NCBI RefSeq assembly: GCF_001540865.1
Contig: NC_033625.1
Location: 10,870,501-10,934,500, forward strand
Source: Ananas comosus
Taxonomy: Eukaryota; Streptophyta; Magnoliopsida; Poales; Bromeliaceae
DNA: 64,000 nucleotides
Reading direction: 5' to 3'
The notes beneath the pieces were generated by a model, which was not told where the DNA came from, did no database searches, and saw only the letters and a list, made by a program, of their open reading frames with translations. Below, one piece after another: positions 1 to 11,204 of the stretch; position 1 is the first letter of the stretch; every line of letters begins with the position of its first letter. A program made the translations under genes and the position numbers.

Positions 1-1814
1 AAGTTTTAACAAGAATTTAAATTTTGATGTTTAATTTGAAATTAGAATTAAAAATGTTGAATTTGAATTTAAAATTTGAACAAAAAAATTTGAACTCAAA
101 ATTAGATATAAATTCATAACTTGAATTCAATTTTAGAATTTGAATAAAGTTGAATTTAAATTTTAATTATTCAAAATTAAATTTGAATTTAAAACTTTTG
201 TTCAAAAACCACTTTTAAGTTTTGATCCAAAATTAGAATTTGAATATAAAATTTGAAATCATAATTGAAATTGAATTGGAAATTCAAATTGCCCCAAAGG
301 ATAACTAATAAAATCCAGCCTAAAATTTATAGGCAAATCTATACCTTTAAAATTAGGGATAATTATCTATACGCCTTTAAAATTTTCTAAAATATTTTAT
401 TTTTTCCTATTTTTTTTCAAACATATCGCTCATATATTTCTCCGTTATTTAAAAATACTTCTATTGTTAGTGCCCGTTAAGTAATCTCATGTTAAATCTA
501 AGTTAAATTTCTACCATAATTAAAAATAAAAAAATACTTTTATCCATAACTTAAGGACAAATAAGAAAAGTTGATGACAGTAAAAGAATAAATTTGAAAA
601 AGTAAAATGATAATTTTGCAGGAGTAACAGTTGTTGCTAACACTTTTCTAGCAAAATTTAACTCTAAAAATATATTTGAAAGGATTTAAAATTTTTTAAA
701 AATACTTTTCATATTAACTTTTAAAAGGGATAAATAAAAAAGTTAAAATTTTTTTAAAAACATGTAAGTAATTGCGCCTGAAAATTAATAGGCTAGTTTG
801 ACTAGCTGACGATAGCAATGTCAGTATCTTCTTACCCAAGCAGAAAATTCAATAGAGAAGTTATCTCACTCTCCCTTAAAAAAACATAAAAATCAAATAG
901 AAAAGACAAAAAACAAAAAAAAAAGAGGTCAAATAAGCATACATCAGCAATGACGAAGTAAATCAGACCCAAATTGGACAGCAATGACGAACGGTACATT
1001 TAATGTCGTACATGCACATCAATTTTGATTCCCACCGACAGTTTTTAAGTCTTTTAGCCTCTGTTTGGTTCGGGATTAAAAAAAAATTAGCTATTTCAAA
1101 AATAGAATTAAGTTTAGGATTAAAGTAGGGTTAAAATTTTTTTGTATTTGATTGGGGGTTGGAGTTAGTCTAAAATAATAAAAAATAGTGTTTGGTTGGA
1201 GTAGGTGGGATAAGAAGATAATGATTAATAAAGAAGGATAATGATTGGTTGGAGTAGGTGTGATAAGAAAGATAGTGGATTATTATGAATAGAAAATAGT
1301 GTTTGANATTTGAATTAGTCAACTGCGTTTCGATTTCAAATTTTGAATGTGTTATTTATCTTTATAGTTTGTATAATTCATATAATCAACGGTGCCTTTT
1401 ATGAGAGTTGTTAACTGTTGTCTCAAATAATAAATTGTCAATATTATTATTATCAAGATTGGGGATATGATGGCAGTTTATTGATGTCTTAAGGAAAATA
1501 AACAAAGTTAATAGATGGTAAACAAATATAAATATAAAGAACAATAGAGAAAATAATAAAAAAATAATAATTCATCTTGAATCCATCTGACATGATGAGA
1601 AAATAAAACGGAAGACGGAAGATCCTTCATTCTTTAATTCCCATCGTTCCGTCAAATATCAGCTAAAACTCTATTCGTATAACGCCTCAACAATCCCACA
1701 TAGGATGGGATATTAATTCCGATCAGTTTATATGAAACTGTGTAAGGTACCGGACTTTTAAAACTATGAAGTTACGGTGTACATTTAAATAGTTCCGGTG
1801 AGGTTGCGGTGAAA
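1..1814. other. AT-rich non-coding region with a MITE-like end
   Basis: No credible gene. The first 300 bases are low-complexity AT sequence built from short variations on AAATTTGAATTT. Around 1055-1300 the text reads like a miniature transposon end (CTCTGTTTGGTTCGGG, preceded by TTA), followed by repeats of TTGGTTGGAGTAGGTG. No matching opposite terminus is visible, and a single N at 1307 interrupts the candidate element. The remaining 500 bases up to the LTR start are unremarkable. Confidence 0.5.
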
Positions 1815-4800
1815 TGTAACATACCGGATTTTAAATATAAAATAAAAATAAATAAAAATAGTATGAGATATTATTTTTATTGGATTTAGAGAAGTGAAAT
1901 ATATGTTGGGAATGACCTGTCCTAAAATCGGATCGAAAACTGAAGATTTAAAATTTTCTGTGAGAAACGGGGCAGATAAATTAGCAGAAAAAGCACAGTG
2001 TCAGAAAATTATGAAAACTGGAGGATATGTCAGAAATATTTTTATGAGGCTAGATTTAAAGTTTCATGCCATTCTGACACCCGTAGAGTGAGAAATAAAA
2101 TCCGACAGTTATCTGATTAAGATTACAGTTCGGCACAATTTTCGGTGACCAAACGGAGTCGAAACTGAGAACTTAAGATATATTCTTACACAGTACGTTA
2201 AACTGAGTCTGCCTGTCAAATTTGAGCATAAACGGACGTTCAGAAGGGCTCCAACTGTTTCGAACTGCTAAACTGCTGCTCGAGGTGAATAGTGTAAAGT
2301 TGAGGGGCTAAGTTGTAAAAGAGACTTAATCTCTTCTTCCTCCCTCAACCGTGTAGCCTCAACCCGCACACGCATCACACGCACACACGCATGGAGAAAG
2401 GGAGAGAAAGAACTTCCCTTTCTCTCTCTAGATCTCTCCCAAAAATGAATGGATTGGTGGAGATTGAAACTTGGAGATGGATCGTCTTCATCTTCTTCAT
2501 CTTCTCCATGGTTTGGAGCTAGTTTTGAGGTAAGCTTCTTGCGCCCTCTCATGGTAGATCTTTAGAGTTTTATTTAGATGCTCTAGAAATGGGTTTGATG
2601 GAATCCTAGGATGTTAAATGAGTGTTTATTGCATGATTTAAGTTCCAATTTGGAGCATCTTGTAATAGTAAACACCTAGGGCTCAAAAATGCTAATTTTG
2701 AAAATATAAGGGTTTGATCTCATTTGACCCTCCATAAACCTAATTGCTAGGTAAACGAACGCGTTGGCGAAGACGGTTCGGCGATTCGTCGAGCGGTTAC
2801 AAAGTTATTAAAGAAATGGACGTTTAGGCTTCGGGTCTGCCGGGAGGGCCGAGGCGATATCGTAAATTCATGAAAATGGATTTGAAGCATCNCCCTCTGT
2901 AAACCTAATTGCCAGGTAAACGAACGTGCTGGCGAAGTCGGTTCGGCGATTCGTCGAGCCGGTGCGAAGTTATTAAAGAAACGGACGTTTAGGCTTCGGT
3001 TCCGCCTGGAGGGCCGAGGCGACGTCGTAAAATCATGGAATTGGATTTGAGGCACCGTAACAACAAAACGACGACCTTTTTGCCCGAGGCTGCGAAGCGA
3101 TGCGCGGTTGGTGCGCAATTGCAAGTTCTGACGGAACCGAGCACCGGATGCCGCGGGAGGTCGATTGCAAGTGTCGACAAGCAATCGGAATGCGCTAACA
3201 GGTGGGTTGTGCTTACCGAAGCGACTAAGTCGCCCTCATGTCGAAGAAAAATATGATTTCCTAGTTGATGCATATAATGGGTTAAATGCTATATGATGCA
3301 TGTGATGTGAAGATTGGGTAAATGCATATAATGTGAGAAATGGATATTACATGATAATTGCATACGAATATAATGCATGCTAGTGGACAATGGCAAATTA
3401 ATATGTCAAATGTTAGAGAGATGCATGAACTAAATGTTAGAGAGATGCATAAACTAAATGTTAGAGAGATGTATGAAAATGATGTTGTATGAATGAATAG
3501 GCTATATTATGCAAGTTGGAACATATGCATGTTAATATATTTGTGGACTATGTTAGGTAACATATGCTAATTAACATATGCATATTGAGCATGATACATA
3601 TAGATGCTAGATGAGTATTATTGTTGCTTACAGTTGCATGCTAGTGATAGTGTAACTAATTAAGTTAGTTCTTGATTCTAGTATGCATGATTTCTTGTGA
3701 CCTAGCTTAGCACTCTATATGTGATGTGGCTAATGAGTTGGAACCTAGGTAAAGGATAACCTAGTGTAATGTATCAATAGTGCTTTGAGAATACTTGAAC
3801 TGTGACGAGTGGCACCTAGTTAATGCTAACCTATGACGAATGGCATTTAGCTAATGATCATTCATGATGAGTAGTAATGAGAATCTTAGTGTAGCTAAAA
3901 CACTAGATTGATGAGTATAGAAACCTATTGGTTCTATGTTGATACTATCCTTAGTTGATAGGATGTTCCCAATTCTGAGAGATTGGATCGTGCTCACATA
4001 ACCTGTCTGTGCTTGTAGGGGTCGCTCCCCTCAAGCTGTGCACTCCGGAGTATTTGTCACTTGAAGGGCAGTCAGTGAGCTGCCCAAACAGTCAGCGAGC
4101 TGTCCGCAGGCGGTCTCGGGGGATAGTTCAGCGAGACTTCTCCCCTATGAGACTTAAAACGTGAGATTGAGGGCGACCCCTTCGGTTTAGCCAAATGATT
4201 GGGTAACAAGCTTATGAGCTATAGTGATTGTCCTAGTTGAGGGGATTTAAGGCCGAGGTGCAAGTGAGACGTTCTTCGCCTCGAGCCTGGTTTGTGCGGT
4301 ACTCCGCAGATGATTGACTCAAGACCGAGTCGGGCGGTTAGCTTTGTAAAGGTAGATGAAGCCTTATGTTCAAAACTGTAAATGACAAGAATCTAAGATA
4401 GAGGAAACTTAGAAGTCATTTGGATAAGCTATGAATAGTGGAATTAAAGTAGAATCAATTGATCTACTTAGTTGATTGCATTGCATAGAATTGCATTATC
4501 TTCATGTTGCATTTGTGAGGCAAGGCATGGTATTGGTAGTTGCATCATTTAAATATCATATTTATCTGTTTATTAAAACCTGCAGCTTGCCTCCTTCGGA
4601 CCTGTTGGTCGAGCTTTTCCCTTGGGTGGCCGTACCCACTAGGAACCATAGAGTTGGTTCTCACCCCACGTTGCTTTGGGGTGTTACAGGTTTGCACATG
4701 AGCGGCGCGACGGCGCGAGGAAAGGGCGTAGCTCCGTAGATAGCGCCTTACCATAGAGACCAGAGTTAGCCGTACCCCGAGTCGACATATCCTAGGGGTA

Positions 4801-5182
4801 TAGAGATGAAAAGATCAATGTATTAAAATTGTAATGAATAATTGATGTAACAATTCTTATTAAGATGTATTATACTTGTGAATAATGATGTAGTAGCTTA
4901 GATTACATTTGGTTGGAAGTAAAAGTAAATGGTAAACAAGAGGTAAAGTATGAATGAATGAATGTAATAACATAGGATGTGTTTATGTTGTTTGATACCT
5001 TCCTTATGCAATCGTTGTATGTTAAATACTGTTCCTGTTTGGAACCTGTTGTAATTGTATTGATTGCGATGCCTTGAACGTACAAGAAAGACTATGTCCG
5101 CAGTGCAGGAAAAACTCTGTCCGTTCGGCGCTGTCGGCGCCGCGACCCCGGCCAAATAGGCGGGTGGTCGCGGGCTGTGACA
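1815..5182 (+). mobile_element. Ty3/gypsy-type LTR (solo or isolated), plus orientation
   Basis: The segment starts with TGTAACATACCGG and ends with CGCGGGCTGTGACA, the TG...CA form shared by the other gypsy-type LTRs in this window. No gypsy coding sequence lies inside. The first 450 bases match the reverse complement of 6130-6589, so the same LTR family occurs twice in opposite orientation. A 164-bp segment is tandemly repeated (2728-2891 and 2893-3056) across a single N, so the true length is nearer 3.2 kb. A CT-rich stretch at 2325-2440 would be the transcribed leader region. No clear 5-bp target-site duplication was found, so the right end is tentative. Confidence 0.6.
2728..3056. repeat. 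164-bp tandem duplication across a single N
   Basis: Bases 2728-2891 and 2893-3056 are diverged copies; both contain GTAAACGAACG and GGCGATTCGTCGAGC. The N at 2892 sits exactly at the seam. This is either a real tandem duplication in the LTR or two overlapping contig ends joined without merging. Confidence 0.7.
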
Positions 5183-5576
5183 AACCGACACGCTAGTAAT
5201 AAAAACTGGAGTTCAGCATTTTAGGCCGGTGGTTTGAGCTCAATGGATTATTATTGCTGGCGGGTCGGGTTCTTACAACTCGCACTTTGACTTATCTTGA
5301 ACGGAGTGGTAAATAGAGCAATAAAATATAACGAAACTCAATCCATTCTCGAATCCGTCCCGACCAGCTAAAGAAATGGTTCAGGAGGTGGAAGAACCCT
5401 CCTTGCCGGATCCGCCCTGTATGCATCCATAAGCCACACGAGTCTCTAAAATTTTATTCTTGTAAACTATTCTTGTCAAATTGAATAGATAATATTTGAT
5501 GAGGGGTGGGATTAAACATCCAGTATAGATAACAGATGTTGTATTTTTATCTTCAAATTATATTTGAAAATACTAN

Positions 5577-5792
5577 TAATAACTTAGGATGTGTTTATGT
5601 TGTTTGATACATTCCTTATGCAATCGTTGTATGTTGAATACTGTTCCTGTTTGGAACCTGTTGTAATTGTATTGATTGCGATGCCTTGAACGTACAGGAG
5701 ACTCTGTCCGCGGTACAGGGGAATCCCCGGTCCGTTCGGCGCTGTCGGCGCCGCGACCTCGACCAAATAGGCGGGGCTCGCGGGCTGTGACA
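5577..5792 (+). mobile_element. Second copy of the LTR tail, starting right after an N
   Basis: This stretch repeats 4965-5182, the last 218 bases of the upstream LTR, including TCCGTTCGGCGCTGTCGGCG and the terminal CTGTGACA. It begins at the base after the N at 5576. The 394 bases between the two copies (5183-5576) have no recognisable feature. It may be the 3' end of a second LTR or an unmerged allelic contig end. Confidence 0.6.
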
Positions 5793-5845
5793 ACTAGAAC
5801 ACTAAGCATAAAGGAATTAGCCCAATTCCAAAAGTTTACCAAAAT

Positions 5846-6589
5846 GTGAATGCCGAGACGGAAGCACACCGCTCCAACGGGCGCACGAAAGCTCGATCCG
5901 TCGCTACCAACGCATTCACAAGCTCGCTCTCCGCCAACGCCGCAAATTTGAGCGAGAGATTTAGAGAGATAAGGAAGATATTTAGAGAAAAAAAGGAGGG
6001 TTTCTCTCTCTCCCTCTCTAAACGTGTGTGTGTGTGAGGGTGATGGTGTTGGCTGTGAAGAAGAAGAAGCCTAGTAGCTTCTATTCAAAGTCAACATCCC
6101 AAAATACTATTCACAATAGTAATTTAGCAGATACAAACTGACGTTTTTCGCTGGAGCCCTTTTGAATGTCCGATTGAGCTCAAATTTGACAGTCAGGCTC
6201 GATTTTCCTTAACTTGACGAAAGAAATTTAAATCTTTCCGTTATGACCATGTTTGGTCACCGAAAGCTCTACCGAACTGTAATCTCTAGCAGATAGCAGT
6301 CGGATTTTATTTTCCATCTTTCGGGTATCGGATCGACATGAAACTTTAAATCTAGCCTCATAAAAATAATCCTAACATATTCCTAGATTTTTGGAATTTT
6401 CTGACACTGTACATTTTCTGCTAAAATATCAGTCCCGTCTCTCACAGAAAATTCTAAATCTTCTGTTTTCACTCCGATTTTCGCACGAGTCGATCTCGAC
6501 TTATATTTTACTTTTCTAAATCCAATAAAAATAGTATCTCGCACTATTTTTATTTATATTCACTTTTATTAAAAATCTGGTATGCTACA
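5846..6589 (-). mobile_element. Inverted, truncated copy of the LTR at 1815
   Basis: Read on the minus strand it starts TGTAGCATACC at 6589 and follows the LTR at 1815 for roughly 450 bases, through the phrases ATGAGGCTAGATTTAAAG and TTTCGGTGACCAAAC. It then enters a CT-rich leader near 5990-6070. The distal LTR end is missing. Its outer edge cuts straight into a gypsy RNase H coding sequence at 6590, so this LTR inserted into, or recombined with, that older element. Confidence 0.65.
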
Positions 6590-7244
6590 CTTATTTACTC
6601 AGAAGGAGTTGAACTTGAAGTAGCGTAGATGGTTGGAGCTACTCAAGGGTTATGATTTGACTATTCTTTACCACCCGAGCAAGACTAACGTGGTAGCGGA
6701 TGTGCTAAGTCGGAAATCGACGGATAACTTAGCGATGCTTGTAGTCACTCAACCGCCGTTGATTGAGCAGATGAAGCGGTTGGAGTTGGAGGTGGAGGCC
6801 CCTGATACACCCTTGAGATTGATGACATTGGTGGTGCAACCTACACTATTGGAAAGAATTAAAGAAAAGCAAGTTCACGATGTGGAGTTGCAAAAGATTC
6901 GAGCTAAGATAGTTGATGGTTACACCAGTGATTTCCTTGTGGATAATTAAGCAATGTTGCGTTTCCGCGGGCGGATTTGCGTACCGGTGGAATCAGCGAT
7001 TAAGGAGGACATTCTTCAAGAAGCTCACCGTGCACCTTATACTATACCATTGGAGCTGAGAGAGGATTTGAGCTTTGAAGAGCAACTTGTAAGGATTTTG
7101 GCTCGCGAGGTGAAGAAACTTCGGAATCGTGATATTCCGTATGTGAAGGTTCTTTGGAGCAACCATGATGAACGGGAGGCTACGTGGGAGTTGGAGAGCA
7201 CCCTGCAGGAGCGCTATCCCCATCTTTTTCAGATGGAGTCTTGA
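6590..7244 (+). pseudogene. Ty3/gypsy pol remnant: RNase H tail fused to chromodomain end, integrase deleted
   Basis: Reading + from 6597, the frame gives TQKELNLK, a stop (TAG where the family has Gln), then RRWLELLKGYDLTILYHPSK and VVADVLSRKS, the classic end of a plant gypsy RNase H. The linker runs to a TAA at 6948. It resumes at 6954 with the stretch before the integrase zinc finger (AIKEDILQEAHRAPYTI). It then jumps directly to the C-terminal pieces EEQLVRILAREVKKLRN, IPYVKVLWSNHDE and ATWELESTLQERYPHLF. The roughly 400-residue integrase zinc finger and DDE core are absent, yet the second frame stays open. It is a dead element; it lies just upstream of its polypurine tract and 3' LTR. 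Confidence 0.85.
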
Positions 7245-7284
7245 GGTACTTTGCTTTTTAGTTTCGTTGGCGAAGCTACTTTTT

Positions 7285-7296
7285 AGGAGGGGAGAA
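7285..7296 (+). other. Polypurine tract of the gypsy element
   Basis: AGGAGGGGAGAA immediately precedes the LTR start TGTAACAC. This is the expected priming site for plus-strand DNA synthesis and fixes the 5' boundary of the LTR. Confidence 0.75.
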
Positions 7297-9688
7297 TGTA
7301 ACACACTGAACTTTTGCAAATTGCAAGGTTCGAGTGTTTGATCTGTATTCTGAGTTTTTTCAGGTATTCTGGAGGTCGTAGACAGTGTTCCGACCTATGG
7401 TTCGCATTCCAATAATCGAGGTTTAAAACTTAGCACCAAAATCTCTAAAGTGAAGATTTTAGGCTGCTCTCGGGTTGTACTCTGCAGAGCAGAATACCGG
7501 TACTGCATCGGGCCCTTACCGGAACTGGACCTGGTACCGGTACTGCATCGGGCTGGTACCGGTACCCAGTGTATTTTTCTACGAACCCGAGGTTCGGGTT
7601 GCGCAGGCTGCTGCTTGTTAACCGGTGACACTTGCCCGGCATACCGGTACGCAATGCAGTTTCGCAGACTGCAGTTTTTTAGGGGTGTTTTTGTTATTGT
7701 AGCAAGTCTGTAAAGCATCCCACGCCAACCTAGTATTCCCTGAGCTTGGAACTAGTGGAGATCAAGGTAAGGGAGCTCTCCTCACCTCCTCTTTGATTTT
7801 CTTCCATTTTGTTGGGATTTTTTAGGATTAAACACCTCTTTTTATTTCTTGGTGCTACTTCCACCATGGTTGAAGACTTGGAACTTGAAGTAGAGATTGT
7901 TGGAGAAGAGATCTTTAACCCTAGCTCATTTCAAGCCTAGTTTGAAGCTTCTAAAGAGGTTAGTGATATGTTTCTCCCTTTTGATTCTTGTTTTTGGAGG
8001 TTTTTGTGTAGAAACTCTAGAAATAGAAAAATTAGGGTTTATTTGGAGATTTTTGATTAGAAGCTTTTGGAGCTCAATTAATTAGTTTAGAACATTTGTT
8101 TAGGTTGGATTTGAGAGGACCTAGCTCACATTTGGGATTTAAGAGGGTTTTTCTATATTATAGGTGAGTTTTAACCCTTTTTTTCGGTTGGTTAAAGTTG
8201 AACACATGGATGTTCGTTGGTTTTGTCTAACTCTCCTAGAATTTCCTTTAGGGAGCTAGGAGACGTGTGGACACCTTTGTCGGCGCAAACGACGGGGATT
8301 TGAGGAGTCTTGGTGGATTTGACCTCACCGAAATGAAATAAATTCCACCTATGTCGTTTTAATTGTTGTAAAATAGAAAATCATGCATATTCATGCTAGA
8401 TAGGGCATATGTGAATTTTAGAATGCTTAAGACGCGTATGTTATGTTTCATGAAAATTACCTCTATATAGTGGAGAGAGATATGTGCATTGTTAGCATGC
8501 ATGAGAATAGCATTCTATTATATGATTTGGAATCATGTTTCTTACAAAGGAAATGACTAGAATAATATGCTCTTGGACATAAAACTCATGTTGACATAGT
8601 GGACAAAAATGCCATAAAGGGGCATCAACCTAATGAATGGTTAAACTTCTATTTGATGACATAGTAATGGGCCTTTAGGTCACTGGCTTTATACCATATT
8701 TTAGACATGATGACATTGGACTTGAGACGGATATTTACGCTTGCTTGCCATTGTGCTCATTCGCACATACTTGTGAGAGTCACTTCCCACAAGCCGGCAC
8801 TCCAGAGATAGCCATCACAACATAAGCTCGCCCATACGGGATTGGGCGCCGAAATGGGATGCCGTATGGGAGGCTCATTCCTAGGGTAGGAATATTGACT
8901 ACCACAGGGCCATTAGGCACGGCGCAAGCCGGACTACCCATGGATAGGTCCTACATGATTGGAACATTATGGAACTAAAATGCAAGGTGGACATTAGACA
9001 AATTAGTAACAATGACATTTTACTAGTTACATTTGTGGATATTATGTTGTTTACATACAAACTATTCATGTTATAATAGTTTTTACTTGTAGAACTTCAT
9101 GCTTAGTAGAGGTATAGTAGTTTAGTAAATTTAATTCATATTTATCATACATGTCGTTCACTCTATTTAAATGTTAGAACTTACTACTTTTGCTTTTTTA
9201 GCCTAGTGGTTCATTTCGCGGAGGTCAGCGATTGCCCACTGGGGATTATTATTTAATAGTTCTCACGCCCCCTTGTTTTATTGTTGTCTTTCAGAGCCAT
9301 CCACCCCGGGAGAGGCTCGGGATCGCGGAAAAGGGATCGCTATTAGCTAGATAGCGAGGAGTACTTGTCCTAGGTGGTTCATCTCTCTATTTTTGTATTA
9401 TTGTAGAGAGGGCGGGTTTTTGTATCCATGTATAGAGACCACCACTATTGTATCTATAGCACTTGAATTTGGGTTTTGTTGTTGCACTACTTTATGTTTA
9501 TGTTAGTGGATTAGATCTTTATTTATCTCTTTATTCTATAATCTAGCTGTTGTATGCTCTGATACTCCTAGATGCTCATTTATTGTTGTTTAATTTATCG
9601 CTTTGTTGTAGACGTCTTATATGTTGTAGGCATATGGCGGGCCTGGACACGCACCGGGCGGGCTTTCACTGGATCCCAGGGCGTGAAA
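7297..9688 (+). mobile_element. 3' LTR of the gypsy element
   Basis: It starts TGTAACACAC directly after the polypurine tract. It ends near GGGCGTGAAA at 9688, which aligns with the conserved family end GGGGCGTGACA with one base changed. Length is about 2.4 kb and there is no coding sequence. Five copies of the self-complementary hexamer ACCGGT lie at 7496-7648, 200-350 bases into the LTR, mostly in a TACCGGTAC context. Small open frames inside are not credible genes. Confidence 0.75.
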
Positions 9689-9920
9689 GGTACTCCATTC
9701 GTGGTTCCGGTACTCAATACAAATTCTGCTGTTCCAATAGACTTAATACTTCGGATTTCGTTTCTGCGCCTAGTTTGCACCGAAAACACTCTCCCGAAAC
9801 TCACTTCTAACCATCCCAACGCTTTCAAGGCTATATGGAAACTTTGCCTATCGCCTTCACACCACATTTTAATCAATTCGGCCAAAGTTGGCATTACGAT
9901 ACGGGAATTTGGTATATTAC

Positions 9921-10050
9921 TGTCACGCCCGGGCCCCAACGGAAGCCTACTCGATACGTGCACAGACTCGCCATATACCCAAAGTATACAAGGCGTCTAC
10001 AATAAATATGTTAGAAATAATACAAGAAAGTAGCAGCATCTAACATGATA
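9921..10050 (-). mobile_element. Fragment of another LTR end (minus orientation)
   Basis: TGTCACGCCCGGGCCCC at 9921 is the reverse complement of the conserved LTR 3' end, followed by CTCGCCATATACCC, matching the fragment at 57990 (CCCGCCATATG). Similarity is lost within about 130 bases, so it is truncated. Bases 9689-9920 carry nothing recognisable. Confidence 0.5.
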
Positions 10051-11096
10051 TCAGAGCATGCAACGTATACTACTTTTCTAAAAGCAAGGAGAAAAGAAAG
10101 AAAAGATAGTAAAATAAAAAAAATAAGGGTAAAAACTATACGATTAATAAATGATATTATTACATTAATAAACGTTGAGAACTAAAATAATATACCTCAT
10201 ATTGAAGTCAGAAATTATAACTAATTAAAGTTTAAGGATGAAAGTGTCACATGTCTTATAGTTTGAATCATAACATATTAAAGTTCGAAAATTAAAGTGT
10301 CACTTATTTTATAGTTTGAAGGACGAAAAATATAAATCCAATCTTTCAAAATTTTATTTTGATTATTTAATTTGTCGATATATTAGATTTGAGTCAATCA
10401 ATGGTACTTTGACTTTAAAAATCTAAACGTATCGCTTAGTTCTATAGATTTTGGTAGTATATTTATGCGATTTTCGCAACTAAATTTTATAAAATATAAA
10501 ATTAACTTAAACGTCATCAATCTTTCTTTTATTTTTTAATATATAATTTATATATAAATGCTCAATAGTATAAAATTAAAATTTATATTTAATACAAATA
10601 GTCCAAACTATTTAAAAATTATTTATATATTTTAAAATTTTATAATAAAAATTAAAAAATTAGATTGGACTTAACAAAAAATTATAAATCTTCTTCTCCA
10701 AATATGAAGGGAGAAAAAAAAAATTGAAGAGGGGAAAGAAAAAATAAAAACTCCCTGCTCTCTTCCCCCGCTGGGCTCCTCACGCCTGCGCCGCACCAGC
10801 GCCTACACCCCTCACTACCACCTGAATCTGAACTACGGATTCATATATTTATATAGGTATGATAGGTAGATAAGATAATAATGAACTCACGACCAGCTAT
10901 ATTATATACAAGACTAAGTATGGACTCGCGACTACTCGCGACCCGGTAGTCGGAGTGTGATTGGATTTATTGGTTGATTTTCAAATCTAAAATTATTTTG
11001 AAGAAAATCAGTTAGCCTTACAAATAAGAATTGCAATAAAATTCTTTAAATTGAACAAAGATATTAACAGCCGAAATTTTCTTTTCCCATCCATCC
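10051..11096 (+). promoter_or_regulatory. Upstream region of gene 1
   Basis: This is AT-rich intergenic DNA with a short GC-rich patch (10760-10830), ending in the start codon context CCATCCATGG. The promoter of gene 1 should lie in the last few hundred bases. No TATA box or known element stands out enough to mark. Confidence 0.35.
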
Positions 11097-11172
11097 ATGG
11101 CGACGCACGCCTCGTGCGTCCCATCGTCTTTCTTCCCCTCCTCTTGCTACGCCTCCATACGCGGGGGCCGCA

Positions 11173-11204
<32 letters not shown>

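Noticed and set aside
4476..4754. Frames of 69-87 residues at the LTR end
   Set aside because: They lie in the non-coding 3' part of an LTR whose relatives show the same sequence without open frames.
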